From Cheilinus undulatus (taxonomy: Eukaryota; Chordata; Actinopteri; Labriformes; Labridae), in assembly GCF_018320785.1 (NCBI RefSeq), contig NC_054881.1, positions 16,864,275 through 16,928,274 of the forward strand: a DNA stretch of 64,000 bases, in the 5' to 3' direction. Both the position numbers and the translations under genes were made by a program. The notes beneath the pieces are model-generated. The model had not been told where the DNA came from, did not search any database, and saw only the letters and a program-made list of their open reading frames with translations. Positions 36,201-46,400 of the stretch are shown here, one piece after another; position 1 is the stretch's first letter; each line of letters starts with the position of its first letter.

Positions 36201-36950
36201 ATCTCATGAACAATCTTCTTCTCTTCTTTTCAATCTAAAGAAATGTGCCAGTTCAGTGGAATTGCCTAGGTTAAGGTTAGGAATGATGCTAAAATAAATG
36301 TCAACCTTGTTTAAGTGAGAAAGATTGATTGCATTCACATTAACACCAAAAGAATTATAGTGTGTTGAATTCTTAAGATTTTTCAAGGTAGACATAAATG
36401 TGTTACACACAAATTCCAATTGTAGAGAACCCTTTTGTAAATAAAGCTCATTTTGATCTCAATTTTGCCATCAATAATTATCTTTTTTATGTGTAGCAAA
36501 ATGTCATTTATTATTGAGTCAGCAGTGAACTGGTTAAGATTATAACACAAACAGCAACAGAAGCTTTTTTTTTTTAATCCACAAACCACTTTGAAAAATA
36601 CAGCAATTCATGTTGCCACATGATTGAGAAAGTAGTACATTATGACTACTAGGAATGCAAGCTTACCATCTGTAGCTTGGGACAAATCTGTCACAAAGAG
36701 CTCTCCATATTTAACATTTGTTGAAGCCGAAAATTTGTGAAAAGTTATGAGATTGCACCAAGAGTCAAATAGCACAGGAGCAGACAAGTAAGTAATTAGC
36801 TAGTAACTGAAGGAGTCTACTGGTTGAAATCCTCACCTGTGAGGAGGGTTTCTTTGGCACGTAGACCCTCCACATCTTGGCTTCCCTAGAGGCTGCCTTT
36901 TCTAGAAGAAAAGACAGCCTCTGGCGTCCCCAGGGGTCGATGAACTTCAT
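21231..36950 (-). CDS. ccni: Cyclin I
   Basis: Nine coding exons in transcript order: 36950-36837, 29168-29034, 27054-26980, 26863-26723, 25929-25801, 25702-25601, 22816-22651, 22498-22314 and 21461-21231 (425 codons plus stop). All borders are GT-AG and phases agree. The start [20 protein letters not shown] matches cyclin I. The cyclin box (about residues 39-200) contains [36 protein letters not shown] and [20 protein letters not shown]. The C terminus [20 protein letters not shown] ... [16 protein letters not shown] is the cyclin I signature. In mammals cyclin I is an atypical cyclin linked to Cdk5 activation and cell survival. This protein is about 48 residues longer than the human one, partly through a Ser/Thr-rich stretch in exon 8 and a Gly/Glu insertion ([10 protein letters not shown]) in exon 9. 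It lies head to head with ccng2. Confidence 0.96.
21502..21965. repeat. interspersed teleost repeat in the last ccni intron (probable)
   Basis: The stretch opens with 'cacagactgtatacaacatg' and 'gtgacgtcacccc', followed by 'ggtttctgg', and ends near 'ggaagtgaagccaaaatag'. From memory this resembles a repeat widely dispersed in fish genomes, beginning 'agactgtatataaacatgg' and ending in 'ttggcttcact' on the other strand. Ends are approximate and the family name is unknown to me. Confidence 0.45.
23580..24115. repeat. pyrimidine-rich degenerate tandem repeat
   Basis: About 530 bp of diverged short units such as 'tttttgccacttttagccca', giving a C/T/G strand and an A/G/C strand with strong asymmetry. 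It lies in the ccni intron between the exons at 25601 and 22816. Transcribed from the minus strand it becomes a purine-rich run ('aaaagtggcaaaaatgggc'). Frames open through it only because it lacks A. Confidence 0.7.
24490..24515. repeat. poly-T run in ccni intron
   Basis: An uninterrupted T homopolymer of about 24 bases, poly-A on the ccni transcript strand. Probably the tail of an old retroposed sequence, but no body could be recognised. Confidence 0.6.
27071..27136. repeat. 31 bp direct duplication next to a ccni exon
   Basis: A 31 bp sequence beginning 'aaaacaatcaatcagtaaat' occurs exactly twice, at 27071-27101 and 27106-27136 (period 35 bp). The first copy starts about 17 bp from the exon edge at 27054, so it lies in the branch-point/acceptor side of the intron on the minus strand. 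Confidence 0.85.
28403..28582. mobile_element. fold-back (long inverted repeat) element
   Basis: Two arms of about 80 bp are near reverse complements. The left begins 'tggccctgaaggccaacagg' at 28404. The right ends 'cctgttggccttcagggccc' at 28579. Both arms share 'ttcaaaag.gcaaaatac' and 'atttcacaaaac', with a short centre near 28485-28494. This is a small non-autonomous DNA element inside the large first ccni coding intron. Its end resembles the start of the array in sowahb intron 5. Confidence 0.8.
30362..31346 (+). mobile_element. LINE, 5'-truncated, reverse-transcriptase palm to 3' tail
   Basis: Frame-by-frame reading gives the core of a non-LTR reverse transcriptase. First comes a block like 'GVPQGSVLGPLLFT' at about 30370-30420, then YAIDTVIYC at about 30464-30490 (the family motif is Y.DD, so the catalytic Asp pair is damaged). 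[20 protein letters not shown] follows at 30590-30650, then the LYERV-like and FWNLQ-like thumb remnants. The 3' end reads 'cttggccaggtcactcttgt' and finishes in AT-rich tail units ending near 31346. The order and motifs fit the L2/CR1/jockey group. Stops and frame changes show it is inactive. It sits antisense in the ccni intron. Confidence 0.8.
32880..33190 (-). mobile_element. transposon-derived relic, family uncertain
   Basis: On the minus strand the sequence 'atatcatcgaaagattcaga', with 'gactctggaaaaatgtctgt' and 'gggacaaggttgaaggtc', resembles from memory a widespread fish repeat reading 'atcatcaaaagattcagaga ... ggacaaggccgaa'. No intact frame is present. Ends and family are uncertain. 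Confidence 0.4.
34538..35129 (-). mobile_element. Tc1/mariner-like transposon, 5' half only
   Basis: Read on the minus strand, the element begins at about 35129 with 'cagtgcagtcagaaagtatt', a typical Tc1-type terminal sequence flanked by TA. It continues through the 'tgattggagtccacctgtgg' leader and enters the transposase at an ATG at 34749. There [20 protein letters not shown] and, after one frame change, [15 protein letters not shown] and [11 protein letters not shown] match the N-terminal paired-like DNA-binding region of Tc1 transposases. The catalytic DDE part and the second terminal repeat are missing, so it stops near 34538. It is inactive and lies in the large ccni intron in the same orientation as the gene. 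Confidence 0.88.
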
Positions 36951-38900
36951 TCTGTCCTCCCCTGGATGAGCCTACCTCCCCACTGGATACAGCTACCTGC
37001 ACACAGATATATAGCAGAATGTCACATACTTCAGCTCTTCTTATCAACTAAAAAACTTTTGTGAAGATTAATAAAGCCATTTTTTACATATTGTTTTGGG
37101 ACAGGGGAGATAATGGAATAAAAACACTCAGTCCTCTTCTGCACTAGAATTGATCTAGTAAAAAACTGCAAGAAATCTCTTTGGATTACATGTGCATTGT
37201 ACACACTATATTCTTAACAGTACCAGTAAAAACAAACCACATCTGCCTTTCTGAGAGCTACAAACAGAACCTGATGACCGTAAAGCACTTCTGATGATTG
37301 CACTTAAACCTCAACAAATTTATTTCTACACTCTGCTGCTATCGCCGGCTGATATGTCTACAGAAACATTCATATCATTTATTGACATCAAAAATAAATA
37401 CTTATGTAAAAAAAAACAATGACCCAGACCCAGTTCTGCTGCTGACTGCTTGAGGTTCTCTTTTAAAATCTTCACATATCCTTCTTTCTTCATGAAATCT
37501 TCCACCTTTATGAGACTCACAGTACCAGTTCAAACCCTTACTTAAGTTTAAATACTGTGTGTAAATTAGAAGATAACCATCAGTTTTCACTTGATTTTAC
37601 AAGCTTTAAACATTACAAAATTAAAGCACATCATTAAAAACTGTGGTTTTGTGTAATGGTTGAACAAAAAGTTCAGTTCTAAAGGGGTTATAATTTTGAC
37701 CCTGTTAGTTTTTGGTTTTTGTGAATTAATTTAGTGTTCATATCAGCACAAAAACAATGTTATGTAGATGTATGTTGCAGGGAATACAATAAATTCAAAT
37801 ACACTACCAAAACCTGGAACCATAAAGAAACACTTGTTTTACTTTAGATAACATGCACAGAATATTGCATGCATGGTTCAAAAATAAGATAGAAAATTCA
37901 CAGTATATAAATCAGAGCCCCTGTAGTGTGGCACCGGTGTTTTGCTGGATTTATGACATATTAAGTTTAAATTTGTACAAACAAGCACTTTTATCTAAAT
38001 TACTGCCAATGAATTTTCTAAATACGCCTGGAAGAATGAATAAGACATGGTCAATAATAGTATGTAGGGGGAAAATTATTAATATGTATCCCTTTAGAAA
38101 AGCATGATTATAAACTACATGTTTACGTGTAAGTATATTTTAAACCTCGTAACCTGATTAAAGTGCAGCCAACCGTGCGAGCAAGTCAGGCTGATGAAAC
38201 TATCTTATCACATCTCTTAAAAACAAACTTTGTGCTTGCTGCAGACTTATTTGGCTTAAAGTTACATCACAGCTATCTACTATACAACCAGCTTTAAAAT
38301 AAATCCGGTACTGTCTATTTCACGAATTAGAACTAAATTCCATGATTTTGGAAAGTGCTCAGAACCCTTCTTTATGAGGAACCTGTGGGCCTTTAGAGGC
38401 AGGTGCATTGCTTACCGTACACAACGTTATGAATCTGGTTACGACTACTCTCTGGAACGGAGCTAAATTATTACGTCGTTAGCAACTTGCTATCTGCGAT
38501 GACGCCGCGGTAATTTGTGACATTTCTAATCCGTAAGTAGTGAACACTCTGGCATTTTCTCTCTCTCTATGTCAAGTGAAACAATTTACGGTGTGTTTGT
38601 GTGTGACAAGAGGGCTCAACGTAAGCTACACTGTATAGCAGGGATATTTAAATGCTAACTCACAGCCAGTAAGTAGACGGAGCCCCGAGCCTTACCTCCC
38701 CTGCGAAGCGGAGAAAACCACAGAGTGATTTCATCCGGTCCGTTCAGTTCACGGATAATTTGGGGTGAAATCGGGGGACCCTTTCTTCGGTTTAGTCGTC
38801 CATCTTTGCGGCCATGGTGTGTGTAGGGGAAAAGGGGTAAAAAATGTATAAAAATAAAAGAACGGAATATAGACAGCTACGTCTACTTCCGAGGAGGGGA
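36951..38900 (-). promoter_or_regulatory. ccni 5' leader exons, first intron and promoter
   Basis: On the minus strand the coding exon extends upstream to an acceptor at 36997-36998, giving 46 bp of leader before the ATG at 36950. A donor (GTAAGG, complement at 38690-38695) marks a non-coding exon 1 from 38696 upward. Around 38790-38930 the DNA is GC-rich, with an ETS-like CGGAAG (complement 'cttccg' near 38886) and GGGCGG (complement 'ccgccc' near 38917). The transcription start is therefore probably about 38.82-38.90 kb. The 1.7 kb between the two leader exons is plain AT-rich intron. Confidence 0.6.
38792..38815 (-). promoter_or_regulatory. 7-codon upstream ORF in the ccni leader
   Basis: The ATG at 38815-38813 in the context ACCATGG (near-ideal) opens a frame MAAKMDD followed by TAA. 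It lies in the predicted non-coding exon 1 of ccni, about 100 bp upstream of the donor. If transcription starts upstream of it, most scanning ribosomes would meet this short ORF first. The same bases also resemble an AAGATGG-type (YY1-like) initiator element, so it could instead be promoter DNA. Confidence 0.45.
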
Positions 38901-41600
38901 AGAGAAGGGAAACAAGCTCCGCCCACCTCCGGGCATAACTGGGGGACAAAACAATCACAACCTCCATGGAAAATTCCTATTAAAAACATACGGATATTAT
39001 TTTATTTTGTTTATGCAGTCTTTGTTGCAGTTATTGTTTATCATGGTCTTTGCTCATATAGAAGTAGAAGCAGTGCGTATGAATATACAATTATTTACTT
39101 GTCCCCATGTTAGTGCTGATTACTGAAAAAACTCTGATGTAAGAAAAGGTGAATTATTTTGGTCTATTATCAAGTCACAAGAGTTTGGGCCCTTGGTAGA
39201 AGTTTACAGGGGCCCCTAAAACCTGCACTCAGTACCAGTAGACTATATACAAACTAAAACAAAAAATGTTTCAAAATATGTAGGCCTACAACCAAATGCA
39301 TTCTTATTATAAACGTTTATTTTACTTGTAAACTATACATCCCCACCAAAAACCCTCTATTTCCTTCAGTGACTTCCATTGACAAAGGAATGATGCATTA
39401 CATGTATGTATTTAAACTTCCAGAGCAGTTTTTCATCCATGTAGAAATGCTTCCTTTACTCATCATAGATTTTTAGGTAATAGGTTATGTAGAGCTACAT
39501 TTGCTTGGAATAGACAATCTCTTTCTGCTGCCTGTTAAGAAAGGAGCAACAAATTAGTGACGTTTTTAGCTATGTATTAGTACTAGACACAGTTCTCAAA
39601 TACTGAAAAAAGGAGATGTTGATCAAGAAGCAGAGGACAAGATATAATCGCACTGTTAAAGGAGTTTATTTCACAAGAACAATAGTACAAATAATGTTGA
39701 GTGTACTGACTGGTTTGGATTTTTTTTTTAATTTCAGTAGAAAGTTACATGAACATTTCACTTCCAAAAAATTAGAATTTTCTGGCTATTATTTGTGTTT
39801 TCAGGCGTTAAGGGGTTAAAACCTGACTGATAGGCTGGCCAGCATGTTACAGCTGTTTGTCACAAGGCCCACCTCATCTCCAGCTCCTTACCTTATAGCT
39901 GTTCGAAGTTTCGAGACAGCATTTCCCAAACTGCAACCACCATTTCTGACCTTTTAAAGTTGTATTAGGTAAACGAATGGATGACATCACTTAGACGTTT
40001 TCCATGTATATAGAGAAAGTGCTGTCAGATAGCACCCCATTGGGGAGGTGTCAGCTGTCATTGCAAACTTTAGACATTTTTAACCACTGCTGTGGTTTAA
40101 AATTCGTCAGTCATAGGGCCCCCTTCTGTCCTCGGGGTCCATAGCAGCTAACGACTTTGCCTGTTGGCAATAATGGCACCTTTATTTTGGACAACGTAAG
40201 TGTAATATTAAATGATAAAAAGGTCATATTTAGTTTAAATTAAAGCTTAGGGTTTTTGGAGTTTTCTACATTGAGGCAGAGAATGGATAAATGTAACAAC
40301 ATAAAGAAAAACAAGCCTTTAGAGCAAATATTCAGTAAATTCCAATAATCTCTTTGTTTTTTGTTTTTTTTATTTTATTAATTTATTTCTTAGATTGTAC
40401 TGCTTTATTACTTTAAGTGTCTTTTGAGATGAACCCTGTTTAATCTGGCTTTTTTAATATTTTTATATTTGAATATATCTTGTGTTTGCATCCGTCTTTG
40501 ATTAAATTCTACTAACTATGCTCTGATTGGCCTGAGTTCTTGCATTAGCTGTGTCAATCACGTTGTTCAAATCTGCTTTACAAGTATGTTTATGTGTTCA
40601 TGAATGTACTTGTAACTATTTTAACCATTTTGTACATATTTTTCTAATCCTGTATTGTATTGTTTTGTTGCATGGAAAGAGACTTTGGTCTCAGTGGGTT
40701 CTCCCTGCTAAAAAAAGGATTAATTAATTTAAAAAGATAAAATAAAGTTGTCTTTAAAAAAGTATCGTCATCAATATTTAATGAAATTTGTCAAGTTATA
40801 GTGTTTTTTTTTTCATTATAGGGTGTTGTGTGTGGTGACAAACAGTTTTTACTTACTTTTCTTATAGTTTGGTGGTATTCATAACCATATTTAATACCAA
40901 GTCAACCCAAGAGGATCATTGAGGGTTATAGTTTTTAAATCTTCATGTTTATGATAGATCTGATAATGATACAATGTATTTGCATATGGTGGTTCCTTCA
41001 AAAAAGGAGAACTCAAAAATATTTGCTGACTTTCCCAGTAAACAGCTAATGCGTGAACACGTGATCTAAAGGGTTATGTTCGGACAGTAAGATTTGTAAT
41101 GTATTTTTAATGAACATTTGTATGCAGTGCTTCATAACTGATCCTCTGAAACAGCCTATTTTGATCTTATAGGCTCTTCCAAATATGTAGTAATCGCCAA
41201 GTCCAGTATAAAGTCATCATTAATTGTCATTTTCACCACATACATTGGATGAAATTTTGTTTCTCTATGATCACAATAGTACAGACCTTAAGAGAATGAA
41301 AACGAATGATAAATCAATGTAAAAGAAACGATTAAAGTGACAGAGTATATTAAAGTGTATAAGACATAATAGCCCATGTTGATCTACTGGTATTAATAAG
41401 TGCAAATGCCGTAATATTGTATGCAACAATCATGATGCATGAACGGTAAAATATGAAAATAGGTTTAAAGTCGTCTCATTAGAACGAAATTAATCCCAAA
41501 GGACTGTTTGTGGCATTTATTATACTATTTGGTTAAGAAAAATAACGATACAAAGTCAGAAAGCACTACGTAATGTTTAATGTTGCGTCAGAATTCTTAA
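38901..41600. other. intergenic DNA between divergent ccni and ccng2
   Basis: AT-rich DNA separating the two putative promoters. It contains a LINE-type 3' tail near 40.43-40.75 kb. No gene is supportable. Confidence 0.5.
40430..40755 (+). mobile_element. LINE 3'-tail remnant (possible)
   Basis: The stretch ending 'gagactttggtctcagtggg ... ttaattaatttaaaaagata' resembles the 3' end of fish L2-type LINEs, which I recall finishing 'gagatttttaatctcaatgg' plus an AAATAAA-like tail. No coding part is recognisable. Confidence 0.35.
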
Positions 41601-41604
41601 TAAC

Positions 41605-42052
41605 CTGAAACCAATCAGATAACTCCAATTTGGGCGGACTATTTGAACGTTCCAAACTGCTGCATTCTGATTGGCTAATGGACCTTTCAGTCAGGGGGGG
41701 GGATCGTCTCCTGTTAACGGACTGCTTTTTTTCGATTAAAAGCTGTTTCGAAGCTTAAATATAAACCCTAAATGCACTAATCTTGATTGTACACTTCAAG
41801 GTTATGTTGAATAATGACAAAAAACGAAAGTGTTGCCTTTTTTGTACTGTTTAAGCCGGAAAGTGGGTGAATTCTATTCTTGATCCTACGCCTGTGATTG
41901 GTTCCTTGTGTGTGACGTTCTAATAGGGGCGTGAGCTTTATGGACATCAACAAAAGAGAGAAAAGGAGAAAGGAGAGAAGACGAGAAGGAGTATCGTTTG
42001 GTCGCACGGTTGAGGAAGACAACGAATATGTGGATTTAATCTTCTTTTACAG
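41605..42052 (+). promoter_or_regulatory. ccng2 promoter and non-coding first exon
   Basis: Two CCAAT boxes in opposite orientation (CCAAT at 41611-41615; ATTGG at 41670-41674) and a third ATTGG at 41897-41901 precede a CRE-like TGACGT (41913-41918) and a GC-type 'aggggcgtg' (about 41925). A donor at 42053 ('ttacag/gtaaatgc') defines the end of exon 1 at 42052. The exact start is unknown, probably between about 41.92 and 41.96 kb. Mammalian CCNG2 is a FoxO target; 'ttgtttat' at 42841-42848 in intron 1 is a FoxO-like site but unproven. Confidence 0.55.
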
Positions 42053-43446
42053 GTAAATGCGTATTTTTAAACTTGCTCCATTTAGTCAGACTTATTTCAC
42101 ACATGTTTTTACGAATTTTATCAACCGTACTAGCCTTTTGGGAACAAATTGATGGCAAAAGCAGGCAGCTCAGCTGATTGAAATAAACGGTCAGCAATGG
42201 GATATTAATTTGATCATTTTATCAATCAACTGAAGCCAATAATTGTTTAACCTATTGGACATGTGTTTTTGTATGCCTCTAGACCATTTATTTAACAAAT
42301 TAACTAGAACAATGGGGATGTTTTGAATGGTATTTCAGGGGATTTTCTTGTTTCGATATCGGAAGATGAATAGTCCCACTTTTGGCGAGTGCTTTCTTCT
42401 TCTTGTATTGGTTTTGGGATTGAATATAACAATTTTGAGCAGGTCTGGACGAGGAATTTCCTCCTTACAGCTGATGTTTTTCTTCTCTGTTGTTGTTACT
42501 CTCCCTTGGATCCGTCTCCTGTTTCAGGCTGAGATTTTCAGTCGGTTTAAAACACACTGAGAATGTCAAATAACCATTTTAATATGTATGTTGTAGGGGT
42601 TACATGATGTTAGATAAAATATGGTTTATTTGTGTTGATAAATTGGTTTTACAGTACGACATATAAGGCCTTTTAACGTCTGAGGAATGAGAAAAGGCAG
42701 CCCCTCCCCCGCTTCTGTAACAGAGGATTTAAACGCTAGCTCGATGCTGTTAACGATAGCTTCCTTGGTTAGCATTAGCTAAAACATCCAAACGGACCGT
42801 TTTCAGTCGTGTGGATTATATTTTTGTGTGTGTGTTGGGGTTGTTTATTAACAGACAAAACCTTGGATAAGGTTGTTTTTTCGGTCAGAGGACAGAGGAA
42901 GGCGTCTACCTCAGGAAATCTGACACCAGAGCCCAGCTGAGGGGAGTGGGCTGGGCTCCAGCTGAGACGAGGGCAGGGCTTAGAGACCCCTGTTTGGGCA
43001 GGCAGCAAATGTAGGCCAGAGATTGACTTTGTACATAAACCCCCAAAGTTATCCCCACAAAAGACAGACACAAATATGAAAAACCGGACTTCGATTTAGA
43101 AAATGTTTAAACTCAGTCAATAGAATTGTGAAACCAAAGGAAAATCTACCTTTTAAGCCACTAGTTTCCATAGGACCTTAAAGCACGACAGCAAACATTG
43201 TCAAAGGTGTCTTCTTGGCATTTACGTCAATTAGAATAAGTTATTACCCAATACTAGGTGGAGGGGAATCCCAAATTTCTTGCCATTGTGTCAAATTGTT
43301 TGAGTTTTACCAGTCCAAAATTTTGGATTTGATCATTTTGGAATCCCAGCCCATGAACTAAAATCTGAATCTTCTCCCTGGTGTCTTTTTAATAGTAGAA
43401 GTACTGTGCTGAAAAAGAGATCACTTGCTCCAGGGCCAGCGGAGAC

Positions 43447-46400
43447 ATGGATGCCTTCAAGCTGATGAAGGAGCTGAGGCTGAACTATGAGCAGGAGGTT
43501 CATTTTCTGCCTAAGGAGACAGGACTGAGTCTCATTGAATCAACAACACAGGTAAAGAAATCCAATCATATAACCCCTCTTTTTGATCTTAAAATCGGTT
43601 AATAATACTTGAAATTACTCTGAAATCCATTGAGTAAATTTAATATAAGACCAAACGTTTTGTCAAGTCTGTCTGTCTGACATGCTTACTCAGCACTGTG
43701 TCCTTTTTTTTTTACAGGACGACAGTCGAATCTCGGCCAAGTGCAGAGATGCCAAAGTGGAGGACCTGTGGAGCTTGACTAGCTTCTTCGGTTACAGCAC
43801 GCAGACTTTCGTCCTGGCTGTTAACCTGCTGGACAGATTCCTGGCCATGATGAGGGTACGAAAAGGTCACACCTAATTGGACCAGATATAGGACAGCTTT
43901 GTTTTTTATTTCTGTCTGGTGACACAGTTTGGGTGCCCTTAACCTTTCCAGCGCTCTGCTGTAGCAAACAAGCTAGAACAAATAAATAATGGGGCATTAA
44001 ATGAATCTGTTTCTCATGAATTGTACACCACAGATTCAGCCGAAGCACCTTTCCTGCGTCAGCCTCAGCTGCCTTCATATGGCGGCCAAAGTGACGGAGG
44101 AGGAGTGCAATGTGACGCCCAGCGATGAGCTCATCCGCATTGGACAGTGCAGGTTCACTGTGTCTGACCTCAGCCGCATGGAGAAGATCGTCTCGGAGAA
44201 GCTCAACTTCAAGTCCAAAGCCATCACTGCCTTAACCTTTCTACACCTGTACCATCAGATCGCACTTTCTCACTGCACAGAAAGGTAGGATGACAACATA
44301 CTGGAAATAATGCTCTTTGGATTACCAGCTTTCCATTCAGTTGGTTAGAGTTTTTTTTTCATCTGCATCAGGTTTTTCTGCTGATGATCAAGCACATTTA
44401 GAATTACTTCCACATCTCTGAGTGTCTGTATAAAATACCAGAGTTGGGATTGGTGTGCCAGCACAAAGATTTTCCCAAGATCTGATTGGACATGCTCAGC
44501 TGCCTCCTGTTTGTCTGTCACAGTTGCTCCACCCGATGTAGGGCAGCAGTCAGCTATCAACCAACAGTGTCTGAGAGAAGTGCTGTGATAAGATTTGGCC
44601 TGGCACTGATCCCCTACTCTTGCGTAACCCTGGCACAGTGTGTTGTTTTTATTATGTCCTGTTGATGTTTAGGTACCAACCTTGCATACAAAGGTTATGT
44701 CAGTTGTTTTACAGTGCTGTTAGTTTAAGCCTTCTGAAATGAGAACAATTGGAACCAGACAATGAGGATGTTTACATGCAGTTGAAAAAGTCAAATTATT
44801 ACGCTATTCTGACTAAAACTAGACTGAAGTCGAAGTTGAATGTCTCAGAATTGGACCAAAAGTCTTTGCAAACAGTTGATTATTTTTTAGTTGCATTTTT
44901 GAGGTCTGTAATCCCAACAGAATTGTCACAGATGCACACCTTAGACACCGACTCCAATGCTTTTATTCTTTTTAGTGGTTAAGGGAGCTGCAGCTGCTGC
45001 TCTAAATAGTCATACCACTAATTTAAACGACTTTGATAAACGCAAATACACCAAAGAATTAAAAGTTTTGGTCTTTGTGCACACACATGATTAGCACAAC
45101 ATAGGATTGCATTTAATTTTTTAGCCCCTTTGGACCAAAGAACAAAAGCTTGCAAAAGCCTTAAATACACCTAGATGTTGTAGTTGAAGGTTGGTTTCTT
45201 GCATGCATATGCCTTAATTGGACCTCAAATGGAGTTGGCAGGCTATTCTGAACTGCAGTCATGTTGTTGTCTGCCTTTGGACATCGTCATACACTTAAGG
45301 AATAGCATGAAATGCTTTTGAGCCCAAAGTAAAACATAGAACATGTACAAAATGTAAGTAGCTGTACATTTTGTTCAGGTTTTTACTGTTCAACATACCT
45401 ACTAGACTCTTGTTAGCAAGGTTCCCCAGGAAAATGTTCAATAGTAACAAGCAGAAAGGGACAAGCTGGTACTTCTATCAATAAGTCAATTTCCCCTGGT
45501 GCTTATGTACAGTTACACAGACAGTCCATTTAAATAACCTAACTTAGCTATAGCTAAAGCATGACTTGTCTGTGCTTGTAAGGATTCTGAATGTCTGCTG
45601 ATTTCTTTCCCTAAAAAGCATAAAATGAGTCTTTCTCTCTAAAAAACACAGCTAACTTGCTTGTGTATTTCTGTGTGAACAGGAAGGAGACTCTGAATTT
45701 GGAGAAGCTGGAGGCTCAGCTCAAAGCCTGTCTGTGCAGGATCTCCTTCTCCAAAGCAAAGGTAAGAATTCCCTGCAGGGTTCACCCTGGATTACAGCAG
45801 CGCAGTAGTCTAATGAGATGCTCAGAGTCCAGTTCTGTTATGTCATTGTTTGTTTCAAATCTGCACTGAGACTTTCCTTCAACACTGTTGAACACATTTG
45901 TGCAACACTTTGTTTCTTGTCCCTTTCTCCACACAGCCGTCTGTCCTCGCTCTGTCCCTCCTGAGGCAGGAGATCGAAGCCGTCCAGTCCGAGGACATGT
46001 TGGAGATAGCTTATCACATCCAGAGGCACCTAAAGGTAAACACACCATCATTTTATAACACAAGCAACAAAACCAAGGAGGGAAGGGAACATCTGTTGAA
46101 TCCTGATGTAATGGAAAGAAAAAGTCAGCAGCTCAGAGGAAATGAGCCTTTAAAGGGTTGATTTCACACAAACAGTGGTTTCTTAATAGTTTACTGTTGG
46201 TATCAGCATCAACTATAACCACAAACATTCACTGAACTAAATTACCATAACAAACAACTTTATTAGCCCTGCAGTTGTAGTGCTTCACAGTGAGACTTTA
46301 GTTTCTATACAGGAGGGGAGCAAATGTAACGCAGAGATAGGCGTAACGACATTTTAAATAGTAGCAGGCATGGAAGGGATGGGTGTTTATTCTTAGCCCG

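Larger units (their letters stand above)
29169..36836 (-). other. ccni large intron (first coding intron)
   Basis: About 7.7 kb between the first and second coding exons. It holds a LINE 3' half, a short 'ctactagacta' simple repeat at about 31077-31112, a transposon relic near 32.9-33.2 kb and a Tc1-like fragment. No other gene is readable; the remaining AT-rich DNA shows nothing recognisable. Confidence 0.7.
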
